Shown here: piece after piece, positions 24,882 through 32,680 of the stretch
How the letters are laid out: the number at the start of each line of letters is the position of its first letter
How positions within the stretch are numbered: the first letter of the stretch is position 1
Source of the DNA: Actinacidiphila sp. DG2A-62
Lineage (GTDB): Bacteria; Actinomycetota; Actinomycetes; Streptomycetales; Streptomycetaceae
DNA: 64,000 nucleotides
Assembly (NCBI RefSeq): GCF_035825295.1
Contig: NZ_JAYMGI010000002.1
Location: 8,375,501-8,439,500 of the forward strand
Direction of reading: 5' to 3'
Made by a program: the position numbers and the translations under genes
Notes under the pieces: model-generated
What the model saw: only the letters and a program-made list of their open reading frames with translations
Databases searched by the model: none
What the model was told of the DNA's origin: nothing

Positions 24882-25346
24882 TCAGCCCTTGCGGAACTCG
24901 TACGCGTCCGCGGCCGCCGCCGCGACCGCGTCGAGGTCCGCGCCGGTGGAGGCGGTGACCACCGCGGCCACCGCCCCCTCCAGGAACGGCGCGTCCACCA
25001 GCCGCGCGCCCGCGGGGAGCTCGCCGTCCGCGAGCAGCGCCTTGACGGTGAGCACGGCGCTGCCGAGGTCGGCGATGACCGCCACGCCGGCGCCCCGGTC
25101 GACCGAGCGGGCCGCCGAGGCGATCAGGTCCGAGCTGGTGCCCAGGCCGCCGTCCGGGGCGCCGCCCGCCGGGGCCACCGCCACCGCTGTGCCGCCGCCG
25201 GTCAGCCCCTTCGCCAGCTCGGCCACCGCCGCGGCCACCGCGGCGCTGTGCGAGACCAGCACGATGCCGACCGTGCCCGCCGCCGCGCCGCCTCCGTCGC
25301 CGCTCGTGCCCGACGTGCCTCCCGCCGTCCGGTCCGCTGCGCTCAT
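24882..25346 (-). CDS. dhaM: Dihydroxyacetone kinase phosphotransfer subunit DhaM
   Basis: 154 residues of the mannose-type EIIA fold. GIVLVSHSAAVAAAVAELAK places the phospho-accepting His at about residue 33, and IADLGSAVLTVKALL is the matching conserved stretch. DhaM receives phosphate from the PTS protein HPr and passes it to ADP bound on DhaL. It consists of the EIIA domain only, without the HPr and EI-like extensions of the E. coli protein. The N-terminal 24 residues are a Gly/Ser/Thr-rich tail. The start overlaps the dhaL stop by 4 bp (ATGA), and it is the last gene of dhaK-dhaL-dhaM. Confidence 0.92.
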   Translation of the reverse strand: MSAADRTAGGTSGTSGDGGGAAAGTVGIVLVSHSAAVAAAVAELAKGLTGGGTAVAVAPAGGAPDGGLGTSSDLIASAARSVDRGAGVAVIADLGSAVLTVKALLADGELPAGARLVDAPFLEGAVAAVVTASTGADLDAVAAAAADAYEFRKG

Positions 25347-26008
25347 GCCGCCGCCTCCCGCACGGTGTCCGCGAGCACGGTGAGCAGCAGCGCCGCCGAG
25401 GTCGCGCCCGGGTCCTGATGGCCCACGCTGCGCTCGCCCAGGTAGCTGGCCCGTCCCTTGCGGGCGCGCAACGGGATCGTCGCCTCCGCGCCCTCGGCCG
25501 CCGCCGCCGCGGCGGCGGCCAGCGACTCCGCCGCGGAGCCGCCGGCGTCGAGCGCCCCGGTGAAGGCGTCGACCGCCGGCAGCAGGGCGTCCAGCATGGT
25601 CTTGTCGCCGGCCGCGGCCCCGCCCAGCTGCGCCACCGCGTCCACGCCCGCCTTCAGCGCGTCCCGCAGTCGCGCGGCCGACACCGCGGATTCGTCGCCC
25701 AGCTCCTTGCCGGCGCGGCGCAGCAGTGTCCCGTAGAGCGGGCCCGAGGCGCCGCCGACCGTGGAGATCAGCTGCCGGCCGGTCGCGACCAGCACCGCGC
25801 CCGGCGTGTCCGGCGGCTCCTGCTCGACCGCGGTGCGCGCGGCCAGGAAGCCGCGGCGCATGTTCGTGCCGTGGTCGGCGTCGCCGATGGGGGAGTCCAG
25901 CTCGGTCAGCCGGGCCGCCTCGCGGTCGACCGCCTCGGCCGCGGCGCCCAACCAGCGGCGCAGCAGGGCGGCGTCTATCGCCAGGGCGTCGGGGGGAAGC
26001 GCGTTCAT
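25343..26008 (-). CDS. dhaL: Dihydroxyacetone kinase ADP-binding subunit DhaL
   Basis: 221 residues. The ADP/Mg binding loop is seen as DSPIGDADHGTNM (about residues 39-51). TVGGASGPLYGTLL, GDKTMLDALLPA and RKGRASYLGERSVGHQDPGA are the other signatures of DhaL. The protein holds tightly bound ADP that is rephosphorylated by DhaM, then phosphorylates dihydroxyacetone held by DhaK. It is translationally coupled to dhaM and separated from dhaK by an unusual 230-bp repeat-bearing gap. Confidence 0.93.
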   Translation of the reverse strand: MNALPPDALAIDAALLRRWLGAAAEAVDREAARLTELDSPIGDADHGTNMRRGFLAARTAVEQEPPDTPGAVLVATGRQLISTVGGASGPLYGTLLRRAGKELGDESAVSAARLRDALKAGVDAVAQLGGAAAGDKTMLDALLPAVDAFTGALDAGGSAAESLAAAAAAAAEGAEATIPLRARKGRASYLGERSVGHQDPGATSAALLLTVLADTVREAAA

Positions 26009-26048
26009 ACGGTGCCTTTCGCAGGTCGCGGGTGCGGGTCGCAGGGTC

Positions 26049-26164
26049 GTCTCAGGTCACGGGTCACAGGACGTGAACGCGGGTCTCGGGCCGGCCACGG
26101 GTCTCAGGCCGCGGGGCCCAGGTCACGGGGTCTCAGTCCACTGGTCTCAGGCCACGGGTCACGA
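26049..26164. repeat. Degenerate short repeats between dhaK and dhaL
   Basis: The octamer GTCTCAGG occurs at 26049, 26101 and 26144, with one-base variants at 26083 (GTCTCGGG) and 26130 (GTCTCAGT). It is interleaved with GGTCACGGG or GCCACGGGTCAC at 26055, 26121 and 26151. No reading frame in this gap is credible. Confidence 0.65.
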
Positions 26165-26238
26165 AGTCGTCGGAAGGGGGCGGAGCCGTCGGCCGCCGCG
26201 CGTTCGCGGAGCCTGCCGCCGGCCGCGCCGGCCGTCGC

Positions 26239-27231
26239 TCAGCAGCCCCAGCGCAGGGCCGGCGTCGCCACGGGCGCGTCCCACAGCCGCAGCAGTTCCT
26301 CGTCGGCCTGGCAGATGGTCACCGAGCAGCCCGCCATGTCCAGCGAGGTCACGTAGTTGCCGACCAGGGTGCGCGCGACGGCGATCCTGCGCTCGGCCAG
26401 CACCCGGTGCACCTCGGCCGCGAACCCGTACAGCTCCAGCAGCGGGGTGCCGCCCATCCCGTTGACCAGCAGCAGCACCGGCGCGTCGGGGCGCAGGTCC
26501 TCCACGACCGCGTCGACGGCGACGTCCGCGATCTCGCCGGAGGTCATCATCGCCCGCCGCTCGCGGCCCGGCTCGCCGTGGATGCCGACGCCCAGCTCCA
26601 GCTCGCCCTCGGGCAGGTCGAAGGTGGGGCCGCCCTTGGCCGGGGTGCTGCACGCGGTCAGCGCCACGCCGAAGCTGCGCGACGCCTCGTTGACCCGGCG
26701 GGCGATGCCGGCCACCCGGTCGAGCGGCGCGCCCTCGTCGGCCGCCGCGCCGGCCAGCTTCTCCACGAACAGCGTCGCGCCGGTGCCGCGGCGGCCCGCG
26801 GTGTAGAGGCTGTCGGTGACCGCCACGTCGTCGTCGACCAGGACCTTGGCGACCTGGACGCCCTCGTCCTCGGCGAGTTCCGCGGCCATGTCGAAGTTGA
26901 GCACGTCACCCGTGTAGTTCTTGACGACGAACAGCACGCCGGCCCCGCTGTCCACGGCCGCCGCCGCCCGCACCATCTGGTCGGGCACCGGGGAGGTGAA
27001 CACCTCGCCGGGACAGGCCGCGTCCAGCATCCCCCGCCCGACGAAACCGCCGTGCAGCGGCTCGTGCCCGGAACCGCCGCCGGACACCAGGCCCACCTTG
27101 CCCTCGTAGGGGGCGCCCTTGCGTATGATCACCCGCCGCTCGACGTCCACCGTCAGATCCGGGTGCGCCGCCGCTATGCCGCGCAGCGCGTCCGCCACGA
27201 CGGTCTCCGGGACGTTGATCAGCATCTTCAT
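26239..27231 (-). CDS. dhaK: Dihydroxyacetone kinase substrate-binding subunit DhaK
   Basis: 330 residues from ATG 27231 with GGAGG 6 nt upstream. GLVSGGGSGHEPLHGGFVG (about 47-65) and VGIHGEPGRER, with the His at about 218 that binds dihydroxyacetone covalently as a hemiaminal, identify DhaK. KNYTGDVLNFD and NGMGGTPLLELY are further signatures. It works with DhaL and DhaM downstream in PTS-dependent phosphorylation of dihydroxyacetone to DHAP, linking glycerol or dihydroxyacetone use to glycolysis. No dedicated regulator such as DhaR is adjacent. Confidence 0.95.
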   Translation of the reverse strand: MKMLINVPETVVADALRGIAAAHPDLTVDVERRVIIRKGAPYEGKVGLVSGGGSGHEPLHGGFVGRGMLDAACPGEVFTSPVPDQMVRAAAAVDSGAGVLFVVKNYTGDVLNFDMAAELAEDEGVQVAKVLVDDDVAVTDSLYTAGRRGTGATLFVEKLAGAAADEGAPLDRVAGIARRVNEASRSFGVALTACSTPAKGGPTFDLPEGELELGVGIHGEPGRERRAMMTSGEIADVAVDAVVEDLRPDAPVLLLVNGMGGTPLLELYGFAAEVHRVLAERRIAVARTLVGNYVTSLDMAGCSVTICQADEELLRLWDAPVATPALRWGC

Positions 27232-27359
27232 CGGTACCTCCAGGTGAGACAGCCGTGCCCGCCGGTCCGCACCCGTCCAGTATCTGACGATCGCCGGTCC
27301 GCGGCACGGAGGAGTCGGGGAGAGGCCCGAAGACGGCGCCGGAGTGGTAGGCGCCGCGC

Positions 27360-27430
27360 GGGCGCGGGGCCGGGCGCGGGGCCGGGCGCGGGGCCGGGCG
27401 CGGGGGAGGGCGCGGGGGAGGCGCGGGGGC
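27360..27430. repeat. 12-bp tandem repeat GGGCGCGGGGCC
   Basis: Three exact consecutive copies start at 27360, 27372 and 27384. They are followed by degenerate copies (GGGCGCGGGGGA and GGGCGCGGGGGAG) to about 27430. Confidence 0.8.
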
Positions 27431-27538
27431 TGGGGGCAGCCGGTAAAGTGGGGGCCGTCGGCGCGTTCGCGCGCCGCGCGGCGGTGGGGCCCGCCGTACC
27501 CGAACCGCGGCGACGCCGCCGCCAACGGTCCCTGCTTG

Positions 27539-27552
27539 CGACGTGCACGTCG
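27539..27552. promoter_or_regulatory. Perfect palindrome CGACGTGCACGTCG, operator candidate
   Basis: A 14-bp perfect inverted repeat 37 bp before the likely crcB ATG at 27590. Its position suits a repressor site, but no regulator is identified. Confidence 0.45.
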
Positions 27553-27589
27553 TGTCATTGCCCGTGCCTGCGAGTAGGAGACGCGTCCC

Positions 27590-28104
27590 ATGGCAGAACC
27601 CCCCACGTCCACGGTCGGTGAGGCGGTCGGCCCCGACGACCCCGTCCCGGTCCCGGACACCGCCCCGGCTCGGCCGGGTCCGTGGCAGAGGCTGCGCGCG
27701 GGGGACAGCTCCCGGTCGTCGCCGCGGTGGCGGTCGGCGGCGCCATCGGTTCCTGCGCCCGCTACGGCGCCGCGCTCGCCTGGCCCGCCCCGGACGGCGG
27801 CTTCCCGTGGGCCACCTTCACCGTCAACGTGACCGGGTGCGCTGTGATCGGCGTGTTCATGGTGATCATCACCGACGTGTGGGCCGCCCACCGGCTGGTC
27901 CGCCCGTTCTTCGGCACCGGCGTGCTGGGCGGCTTCACCACCTTCTCGACGTACGTCACCGACGTGCGGCGGCTGGCCGACGGCGGCCATCCGCGCACCG
28001 CGCTCGCCTACCTGGTGCTCACCGTCGCCGCCGCGCTCACCGCCGTGTGGGCGGCGTCCGCGCTGGCCCGCAGGACCGTCCAGTGGAGGCAGAAGTGCGA
28101 CTGA
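27590..28104 (+). CDS. crcB: Fluoride channel CrcB/Fluc, first copy, N-terminal frame interrupted
   Basis: The channel is encoded from about 27682 to 28104: four helices with GGAIGSCARYG, the Fluc signature GGFTTFSTYV and GFPWATFTVNVTGC. The likely start is ATG 27590 (GGAG about 9 nt upstream), whose frame gives a Pro-rich tail (MAEPPTSTVGEAV) and runs into the channel only if one G is added to the G5 run at 27700-27704. If the sequence is correct, translation would have to start at GTG 27682, which has no ribosome binding site. Fluc channels export fluoride as antiparallel dimers. A second crcB follows two genes on. Confidence 0.8.
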
Positions 28105-28640
28105 CCGGATCGGCACTGCGACTGACCGTGTACATCGGCGAGAACGACACCTGGCGGCACAAGCCGCTCTTCGCCGAGATCGTCCACCGCGCCCGCGCCG
28201 CCGGGCTCGCCGGCGCCTCGGTCTTCCGGGGCGTCGAGGGCTTCGGGGCGTCCTCGCTCATCCACACCTCCCGGCTGCTGTCGCTCAGCGAGGACCTGCC
28301 GGTGGCCGTCGTCGTGGTGGACACCGAGGAGCGGGTCCGCGCGTTCCTGCCCCAGCTCGACGGGCTGGTCACCGAGGGGCTGGTCACGCTCGACCCGTGC
28401 GAGGTGGTCCACTACACCGGGCGCGGGGCCGATGTGCGCCCGGGAGGGGACGCCGGCCGGGACCCGGACGGCGCCGTCCCGGCCGCCGGTCAGGCCGGCG
28501 ATCCGGGCGGCCGTCAGGGCAGCGCGCCCGGCGGCCGTCAGGCCGGCGACCCGGGCGGCCCTCACGGCGGCCATGAGAGCGGCGACCAGAGCGGCGACCA
28601 GGGCGGCGACCATGACTCCGCCCCCGGGGAGGCCCGGTGA
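28095..28640 (+). CDS. DUF190 domain protein between two crcB genes
   Basis: 181 residues from GTG 28095, with GGAGG 5 nt upstream lying inside the end of crcB. The first 110 residues are a DUF190 ferredoxin-like domain (LRLTVYIGENDTWRHKPLF, then GFGASSLIHTSRLLSLSEDLPV and VVDTEERVRAFLPQLDG), PII-related in fold. It recurs next to crcB genes and may regulate or assist the channel. The last 70 residues are Gly/Asp/Gln-rich repeats (GRQAGDPGG, GDQSGDQGG). The gene overlaps the first crcB by 10 bp and the second by 4 bp, so the three are one transcription unit. Confidence 0.88.
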   Translation: MRLTGSALRLTVYIGENDTWRHKPLFAEIVHRARAAGLAGASVFRGVEGFGASSLIHTSRLLSLSEDLPVAVVVVDTEERVRAFLPQLDGLVTEGLVTLDPCEVVHYTGRGADVRPGGDAGRDPDGAVPAAGQAGDPGGRQGSAPGGRQAGDPGGPHGGHESGDQSGDQGGDHDSAPGEAR

Positions 28641-29011
28641 ACTGGCTCCTGGTGATCGCCGGCGCCGCGGTGGGCGCCCCCCTGCGCTACCTCACCGACC
28701 GCAGCGTGCAGACCCGCCACGACAGCGTCTTCCCGTGGGGCACCTTCGCGGTCAACGTGGCCGGCAGCACGATCCTCGGCGTGCTGGCCGGGGCAGCCGC
28801 GGCGGGCGCCGCCTCCTCGCACGTCCAGCTCCTGATCGGCACCGGGCTGTGCGGGGCGCTGACCACGTACTCCACCTTCTCCTACGAGACCCTGCGGCTC
28901 ACCGAGGACGGCGCGCGCTTCTACGCGGTCGCCAACGTGGTGGGCAGCCTCGCCGCCGGCCTCGGCGCGGCGTTCACGGGCACGGCGATCGCCGAGGCGA
29001 TCTGGAACTGA
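28637..29011 (+). CDS. crcB: Fluoride channel CrcB/Fluc, second copy
   Basis: 124 residues. The GTG start overlaps the stop of the DUF190 gene by 4 bp. Four helices carry GAAVGAPLRYLTD, FPWGTFAVNVAGS and LCGALTTYSTFSYE, the standard Fluc motifs. Paired crcB genes in actinobacteria may encode subunits of a heterodimeric channel with opposite membrane orientation, in contrast to a single dual-topology protein. The charge distribution was not analysed here. Confidence 0.92.
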   Translation: MNWLLVIAGAAVGAPLRYLTDRSVQTRHDSVFPWGTFAVNVAGSTILGVLAGAAAAGAASSHVQLLIGTGLCGALTTYSTFSYETLRLTEDGARFYAVANVVGSLAAGLGAAFTGTAIAEAIWN

Positions 29012-29065
29012 ACCGCCGGGCCGCGCCGGAACCGGCCCGCGACGCGCCGGGGCCGCCGGCGAGCC

Positions 29066-29854
29066 TCACCGGTGCGCGGGAACGCCGCGTCCGGCGGGTC
29101 GCCCGACCCGCCGGGCCTGCTCGGCGAGCCACTCGTCGAAGGTCTGCGTGCCGCGCGGCCCCGGGCCGTCCGGGAGCAGCGCGCCGCCCGCCAGGCCGCG
29201 GCCCGCGGTGCCGGGAACCGGCAGCGCCAGCACCGGGCGGTGGCTGCCGCGGACCCGCAGCAGCCTGCGGGCCATGTCCGGCACCGACTCCACCCGCGGC
29301 CCGGCCAGTTCCGGCGCGTACCCGGCGGGGGAGCCCACCGCCAGCTCCGCCAGCGCGTCGGCCGCCTCCCGTACCGCGACCGGCTGGGCGCGCATCCGCG
29401 GCACCACCGCCAGGGGGCCGGGCACCAGGTCGAGCACCTGCCCCGCGTACTCGTGGAACTGCGTCGCGCGCAGTACCGACCAGGACTGCGCGCCGGACCT
29501 GACCAGCTCCTCCTGGCGCAGCTTGCCCCGGTAGTAGCCCCAGTCGACGCGGTCGACGCCGACGATCGACAGCACCACGTGGTGGCGCACCCCGGCGCGG
29601 CGCGCCGCCGCGACCAGATTCCGCCCGGCCCGGTCGAAGAACGACAGCGCTGCCTTGCCGCTGGCCGTCGTGATGTTGGAGACGTCGACCAGGACCTCCG
29701 CGCCGGACAGCGCCGCGTCCAGCCCCGCGCCGCCGGCCAGCAGGTCCGCGCCGCGCGACCGCGCGACGACCACCACCTCGTGCCCCCGCGCCGTCAGCGC
29801 CGCCGCCACGTGCCGACCGGCCAGTCCGGTCCCGCCCGCCACCGCCACTCGCAT
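29066..29854 (-). CDS. NmrA-like atypical SDR NAD(P)-binding protein
   Basis: 262 residues. The N-terminal Rossmann motif is MRVAVAGGTGLAGRHVAAAL, followed by VLVDVSNITTASGKAALSFF and HHVVLSIVGVDRVDWGYYRGK. There is no standard YxxxK pair, but YYRGK is at the corresponding place. This matches the NmrA/HSCARG-type NAD(P)H-binding proteins or quinone-reductase-like enzymes. It is transcribed convergently with the crcB module, with a 54-bp gap. A GGAGAGGAG stretch lies about 11-13 nt before the ATG. Confidence 0.85.
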   Translation of the reverse strand: MRVAVAGGTGLAGRHVAAALTARGHEVVVVARSRGADLLAGGAGLDAALSGAEVLVDVSNITTASGKAALSFFDRAGRNLVAAARRAGVRHHVVLSIVGVDRVDWGYYRGKLRQEELVRSGAQSWSVLRATQFHEYAGQVLDLVPGPLAVVPRMRAQPVAVREAADALAELAVGSPAGYAPELAGPRVESVPDMARRLLRVRGSHRPVLALPVPGTAGRGLAGGALLPDGPGPRGTQTFDEWLAEQARRVGRPAGRGVPAHR

Positions 29855-30002
29855 GTGAGGTCACGCTCCTCTCCGGTCTGCGGCGAGTGCCTCTGTACTG
29901 AGTCCTTGCCCGTGTATGCCCGGTTATGGCATGGATCAACGGATTTCCCCACGCCCCACCGCCCACGGCCCCGCGGCACCGCGGCCGGCGGGCCCGCCCG
30001 CC

Positions 30003-31553
30003 TCAGCGGGCCGAGAGGGGCACCCGGCCGCTCGCCGCGAACGCCGCCGTGGGCGTCATCGCGACACCGCGCAGGCGCACCGTCGCCGTCCTGGCGACCC
30101 GCGCGCAGGCGAGCGGATCGGCCGCGGTGCGGCCCCGCGCGACATCCGCCGCCCCGCCCGCCCCGCCCGCCGCCCCCTCCCCGGCCGGGCGCAGCGGCAC
30201 CCCGCCGGCGTCGCCGCGCTCCTCGCCGGGCTCCTCGCCGGGCTCGTCGAACGCCTCGTCGGCCGGTGGACCCGCGGCGGCGGCCGTGGGCCGGTCCGCG
30301 AAACGGGCCCTCGCCTGTTCGGCCGGCCCGGCCGCGGACCCGTCCGGGGAGGGCGGCGCGGCACCGGCCGCCGCCCGCGCCGCGGTCCCGGCCGGCGCGG
30401 CCACCGTCAGCCGCAGGTCCGAGGCGACCGCCGCGAAGAGCGGGCCGGCGGCGGGCGCCGGCACCAGCCGCGCCCGGTCCAGCGGGTCGGGACGCACCGG
30501 CATGGTGGTGAAGACCAGTCGCGCGGACGGCACCTTGCGCACGTCGGCCGCGAGCCCGGAGAGCCGGGACACCGAGCCCAGGCCGGGATCGACGGTCAGC
30601 GCCCTCGTCGCCGCGTCCGCCAGCGACAGCAGGCCCGCCGGGTCGCCGAAGGAGCCGGCCGAGCGCATCCGGCGGGCGAGCGCGGCCAGGAACAGGTGCT
30701 GGGCGTCGGCGCGGCCCAGGTCGCCGCCGTCGCCGAAGGCGTGCCGGGAGCGCAGGAAGGCGAGCGCCGCCCGCCCTTCCAGCGCGTGCCGCCCCGAGCG
30801 CAGCCGCAGGTGGGAGTACGGGTCGTAGAGGTCGCGGTCCACGCACACCGGAACCCCGCCGACCGCGCCGGACATCCGCACCACCCCCGCGAAGTCCGCC
30901 ATCACGAAGTGGTCGACGGGAAGCCCGGTCAGGGAGTGCACCGCGGCGACCGTGCAGCCGGGGCCGTACTGCAAGGTGGAGTTGACCGCGCCGCGCCGGG
31001 CCGCCGCGACACCGCCGCCGGGCGTGCGGCAGGCCGGCAGGTCGGTGACGGTGTCCCGGGGGATGGTCAGCACCGCGCCGTGCGAGCGGTCCGCCGACAG
31101 GTGCAGCACCATCGCCACGTCCGCGTTCCGCCCGGGACCGCAGCCGCCGCCGAGCCGGCAGTCCGCGGCGTCCGCGCGGCTGTCCGAGCCGATCACCAGC
31201 ACGTTGACCGGGGTGCGGCCGAAGGCGTCGGGCCGCTCGGCGCCCGCGTCCCCGCCGACCCCGCCGAACAGCGGCAGCTCGCGGAGGTTGCCGTCCAGGC
31301 GCAGGTACACCAGCGCGCCCGCCGCCGCGGCCAGCAGCACCGCCGCGGACAACCCCAGCAGCCCCCAGCGCAGCACCCGGCGCGCGGCCCGCCGCCGCGA
31401 CCGCGCCCCATCCGTTCCCCGCACCCCGCTGCTTCCCCCCGCCCGGCCGCCTCCCCGGGCCCCGGCGCCGCCGCCCGGCTCGCCGCGCGGCGGGAGCCGC
31501 CGCGGGTCGCTCCAGCCGGAGTGACGGTGGGGGTCGTGCTGCCCGTCGGCCAT
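30003..31553 (-). CDS. LCP (LytR-CpsA-Psr) family cell-wall glycopolymer ligase
   Basis: 516 residues. A basic, Gly-rich cytoplasmic tail (1-61) is followed by a membrane anchor at about 62-84 and an extracytoplasmic LCP domain. The latter has NVLVIGSDSR (117-126), AVLTIPRDT, VDHFVMADFAG and the Arg-rich AFLRSRHAFGDGGDLGRADAQ. These residues bind the polyprenyl pyrophosphate in enzymes that attach teichoic-type polymers to peptidoglycan. After the domain comes a 100-residue low-complexity Ala/Pro/Glu tract and a short C-terminal piece. The ATG at 31553 has no obvious ribosome binding site. Confidence 0.88.
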   Translation of the reverse strand: MADGQHDPHRHSGWSDPRRLPPRGEPGGGAGARGGGRAGGSSGVRGTDGARSRRRAARRVLRWGLLGLSAAVLLAAAAGALVYLRLDGNLRELPLFGGVGGDAGAERPDAFGRTPVNVLVIGSDSRADAADCRLGGGCGPGRNADVAMVLHLSADRSHGAVLTIPRDTVTDLPACRTPGGGVAAARRGAVNSTLQYGPGCTVAAVHSLTGLPVDHFVMADFAGVVRMSGAVGGVPVCVDRDLYDPYSHLRLRSGRHALEGRAALAFLRSRHAFGDGGDLGRADAQHLFLAALARRMRSAGSFGDPAGLLSLADAATRALTVDPGLGSVSRLSGLAADVRKVPSARLVFTTMPVRPDPLDRARLVPAPAAGPLFAAVASDLRLTVAAPAGTAARAAAGAAPPSPDGSAAGPAEQARARFADRPTAAAAGPPADEAFDEPGEEPGEERGDAGGVPLRPAGEGAAGGAGGAADVARGRTAADPLACARVARTATVRLRGVAMTPTAAFAASGRVPLSAR

Positions 31554-31734
31554 GCGTGGATACGTCCTCGGGTCCGTCCGCGGACCGGCGGTCGGGGCGA
31601 GCGCCGGCGTCCAGGCAGTATCGCCCGGCCGCGCGGCGCGGCCCGGCTGGCGCGCGGCCGTGTCCCGCGCCCCGTTCCGCCGGTGCGGTCCCGCGGTTAC
31701 CGTGGGGTCACCCGGACGGACGAAGGAGGGGCCG

Positions 31735-32601
31735 ATGGGCGAGGCTGATCCGGGACTCTTCGGACCGGACTCGGTGACCTGGCAGCTGCACGGCGACCCG
31801 GTCATGTGGATCGCCGGCGTACGCGCCCTGTACCTGCAGGCCCTGCACCCGCGCGCGATCCGCGGCGTCACCCAGAACTCCGACTTCCGCGAGGACGCCT
31901 GGGCCAGGCTGCTGCGCACCGCGTCCTTCGTCGGCGAGATCACCTACGGCACCACCGCGGCGGCGGAGAAGGCCGGCGCCAGGGTCCGCGGCATCCACCG
32001 CAGGCTGTCGGCGACCGACCCCGACACCGGCGAGCGGTACCCGCTGGACGACCCCGAGCTGCTGCTGTGGGTGCACTGCGCGGAGATCGACTCCTATCTG
32101 CACGTCGCCCGCCGCTCCGGCTTCCCGCTCGACGACGCGCAGGCCGACGCCTACGTCGACGAGCAGCGCGAGGCGGCCCGGCTGGTCGGCCTGGACCCGG
32201 CCGAGGTGCCCGCCGGCACCGCGGAGCTGGCCCGGTACTTCGAGAAGGCGCGGCCCGACCTGTCGGCCACCCCCGAGGCGTACGACGTGGTCCGCTTCCT
32301 CCAGGCGCCCCCGGTCCCGGCGGCGCTGGTGCCGCTGCGGCTCGCGGTGTGGCGCTCGGTCGCGGGCGCCGCCTTCGCCGCGCTGCCGCCGTACGCCCAC
32401 GAGCTGTACGGCCGCACGCCGCCGGGCGAGGCCGCCACGACGCGCCGGTTGCGGGCGGCCGGACGGCTGCTTCGGGCCGTCCCGGCCACCGTGCGCTGGC
32501 AGCTGCCGCCCGGCCACATCCTCAAGGCGGTCGCCCGGCTGGGCCCCGGCACCCGCCCCTCGGCCCGCCGGCTGCCGCGGATCGGTCCCGTTCTGCCCTG
32601 A
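31735..32601 (+). CDS. Oxygenase MpaB family protein (DUF2236)
   Basis: 288 residues from ATG 31735 with AAGGAGGGG upstream. DUF2236/MpaB motifs are clear: SVTWQLHGDPVMWIAGVRALYL, QALHPRAIRGV, a Tyr/Thr-rich GEITYGT, and LLWVHCAEIDSYL. The family includes latex-clearing protein-like b-type haem oxygenases and many bacterial proteins of unknown substrate. The conserved His residues in LHPRAI and VHCAEI are candidates for haem binding or catalysis. It is divergent from the LCP gene with a 181-bp gap. Confidence 0.88.
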   Translation: MGEADPGLFGPDSVTWQLHGDPVMWIAGVRALYLQALHPRAIRGVTQNSDFREDAWARLLRTASFVGEITYGTTAAAEKAGARVRGIHRRLSATDPDTGERYPLDDPELLLWVHCAEIDSYLHVARRSGFPLDDAQADAYVDEQREAARLVGLDPAEVPAGTAELARYFEKARPDLSATPEAYDVVRFLQAPPVPAALVPLRLAVWRSVAGAAFAALPPYAHELYGRTPPGEAATTRRLRAAGRLLRAVPATVRWQLPPGHILKAVARLGPGTRPSARRLPRIGPVLP

Positions 32602-32680
32602 TCCGCTGTGCCCCCTCCCGCTCCCGACGGCCATACTGGTGGCGGGGAAGGACCGATGAGCACGGGGGCGGCGGCACGCG

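Larger units (their letters stand above)
27232..27589. other. 358-bp divergent region between dhaK and crcB
   Basis: No gene supported. It contains a 12-bp tandem repeat (27360-27430) and a 14-bp palindrome (27539-27552). Promoters for dhaKLM (-) and the crcB module (+) should lie here. I looked for a fluoride riboswitch upstream of crcB and could not recognise one. Confidence 0.5.

Noticed and set aside
26049..26164. CRISPR-like spaced repeats in the dha gap
   Set aside because: Repeats are only 8-12 bases, degenerate and irregularly spaced, with no cas genes.
27232..27589. Fluoride riboswitch upstream of crcB
   Set aside because: I could not find the conserved crcB-motif core or its pseudoknot pairing. 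The region is dominated by a GC tandem repeat.
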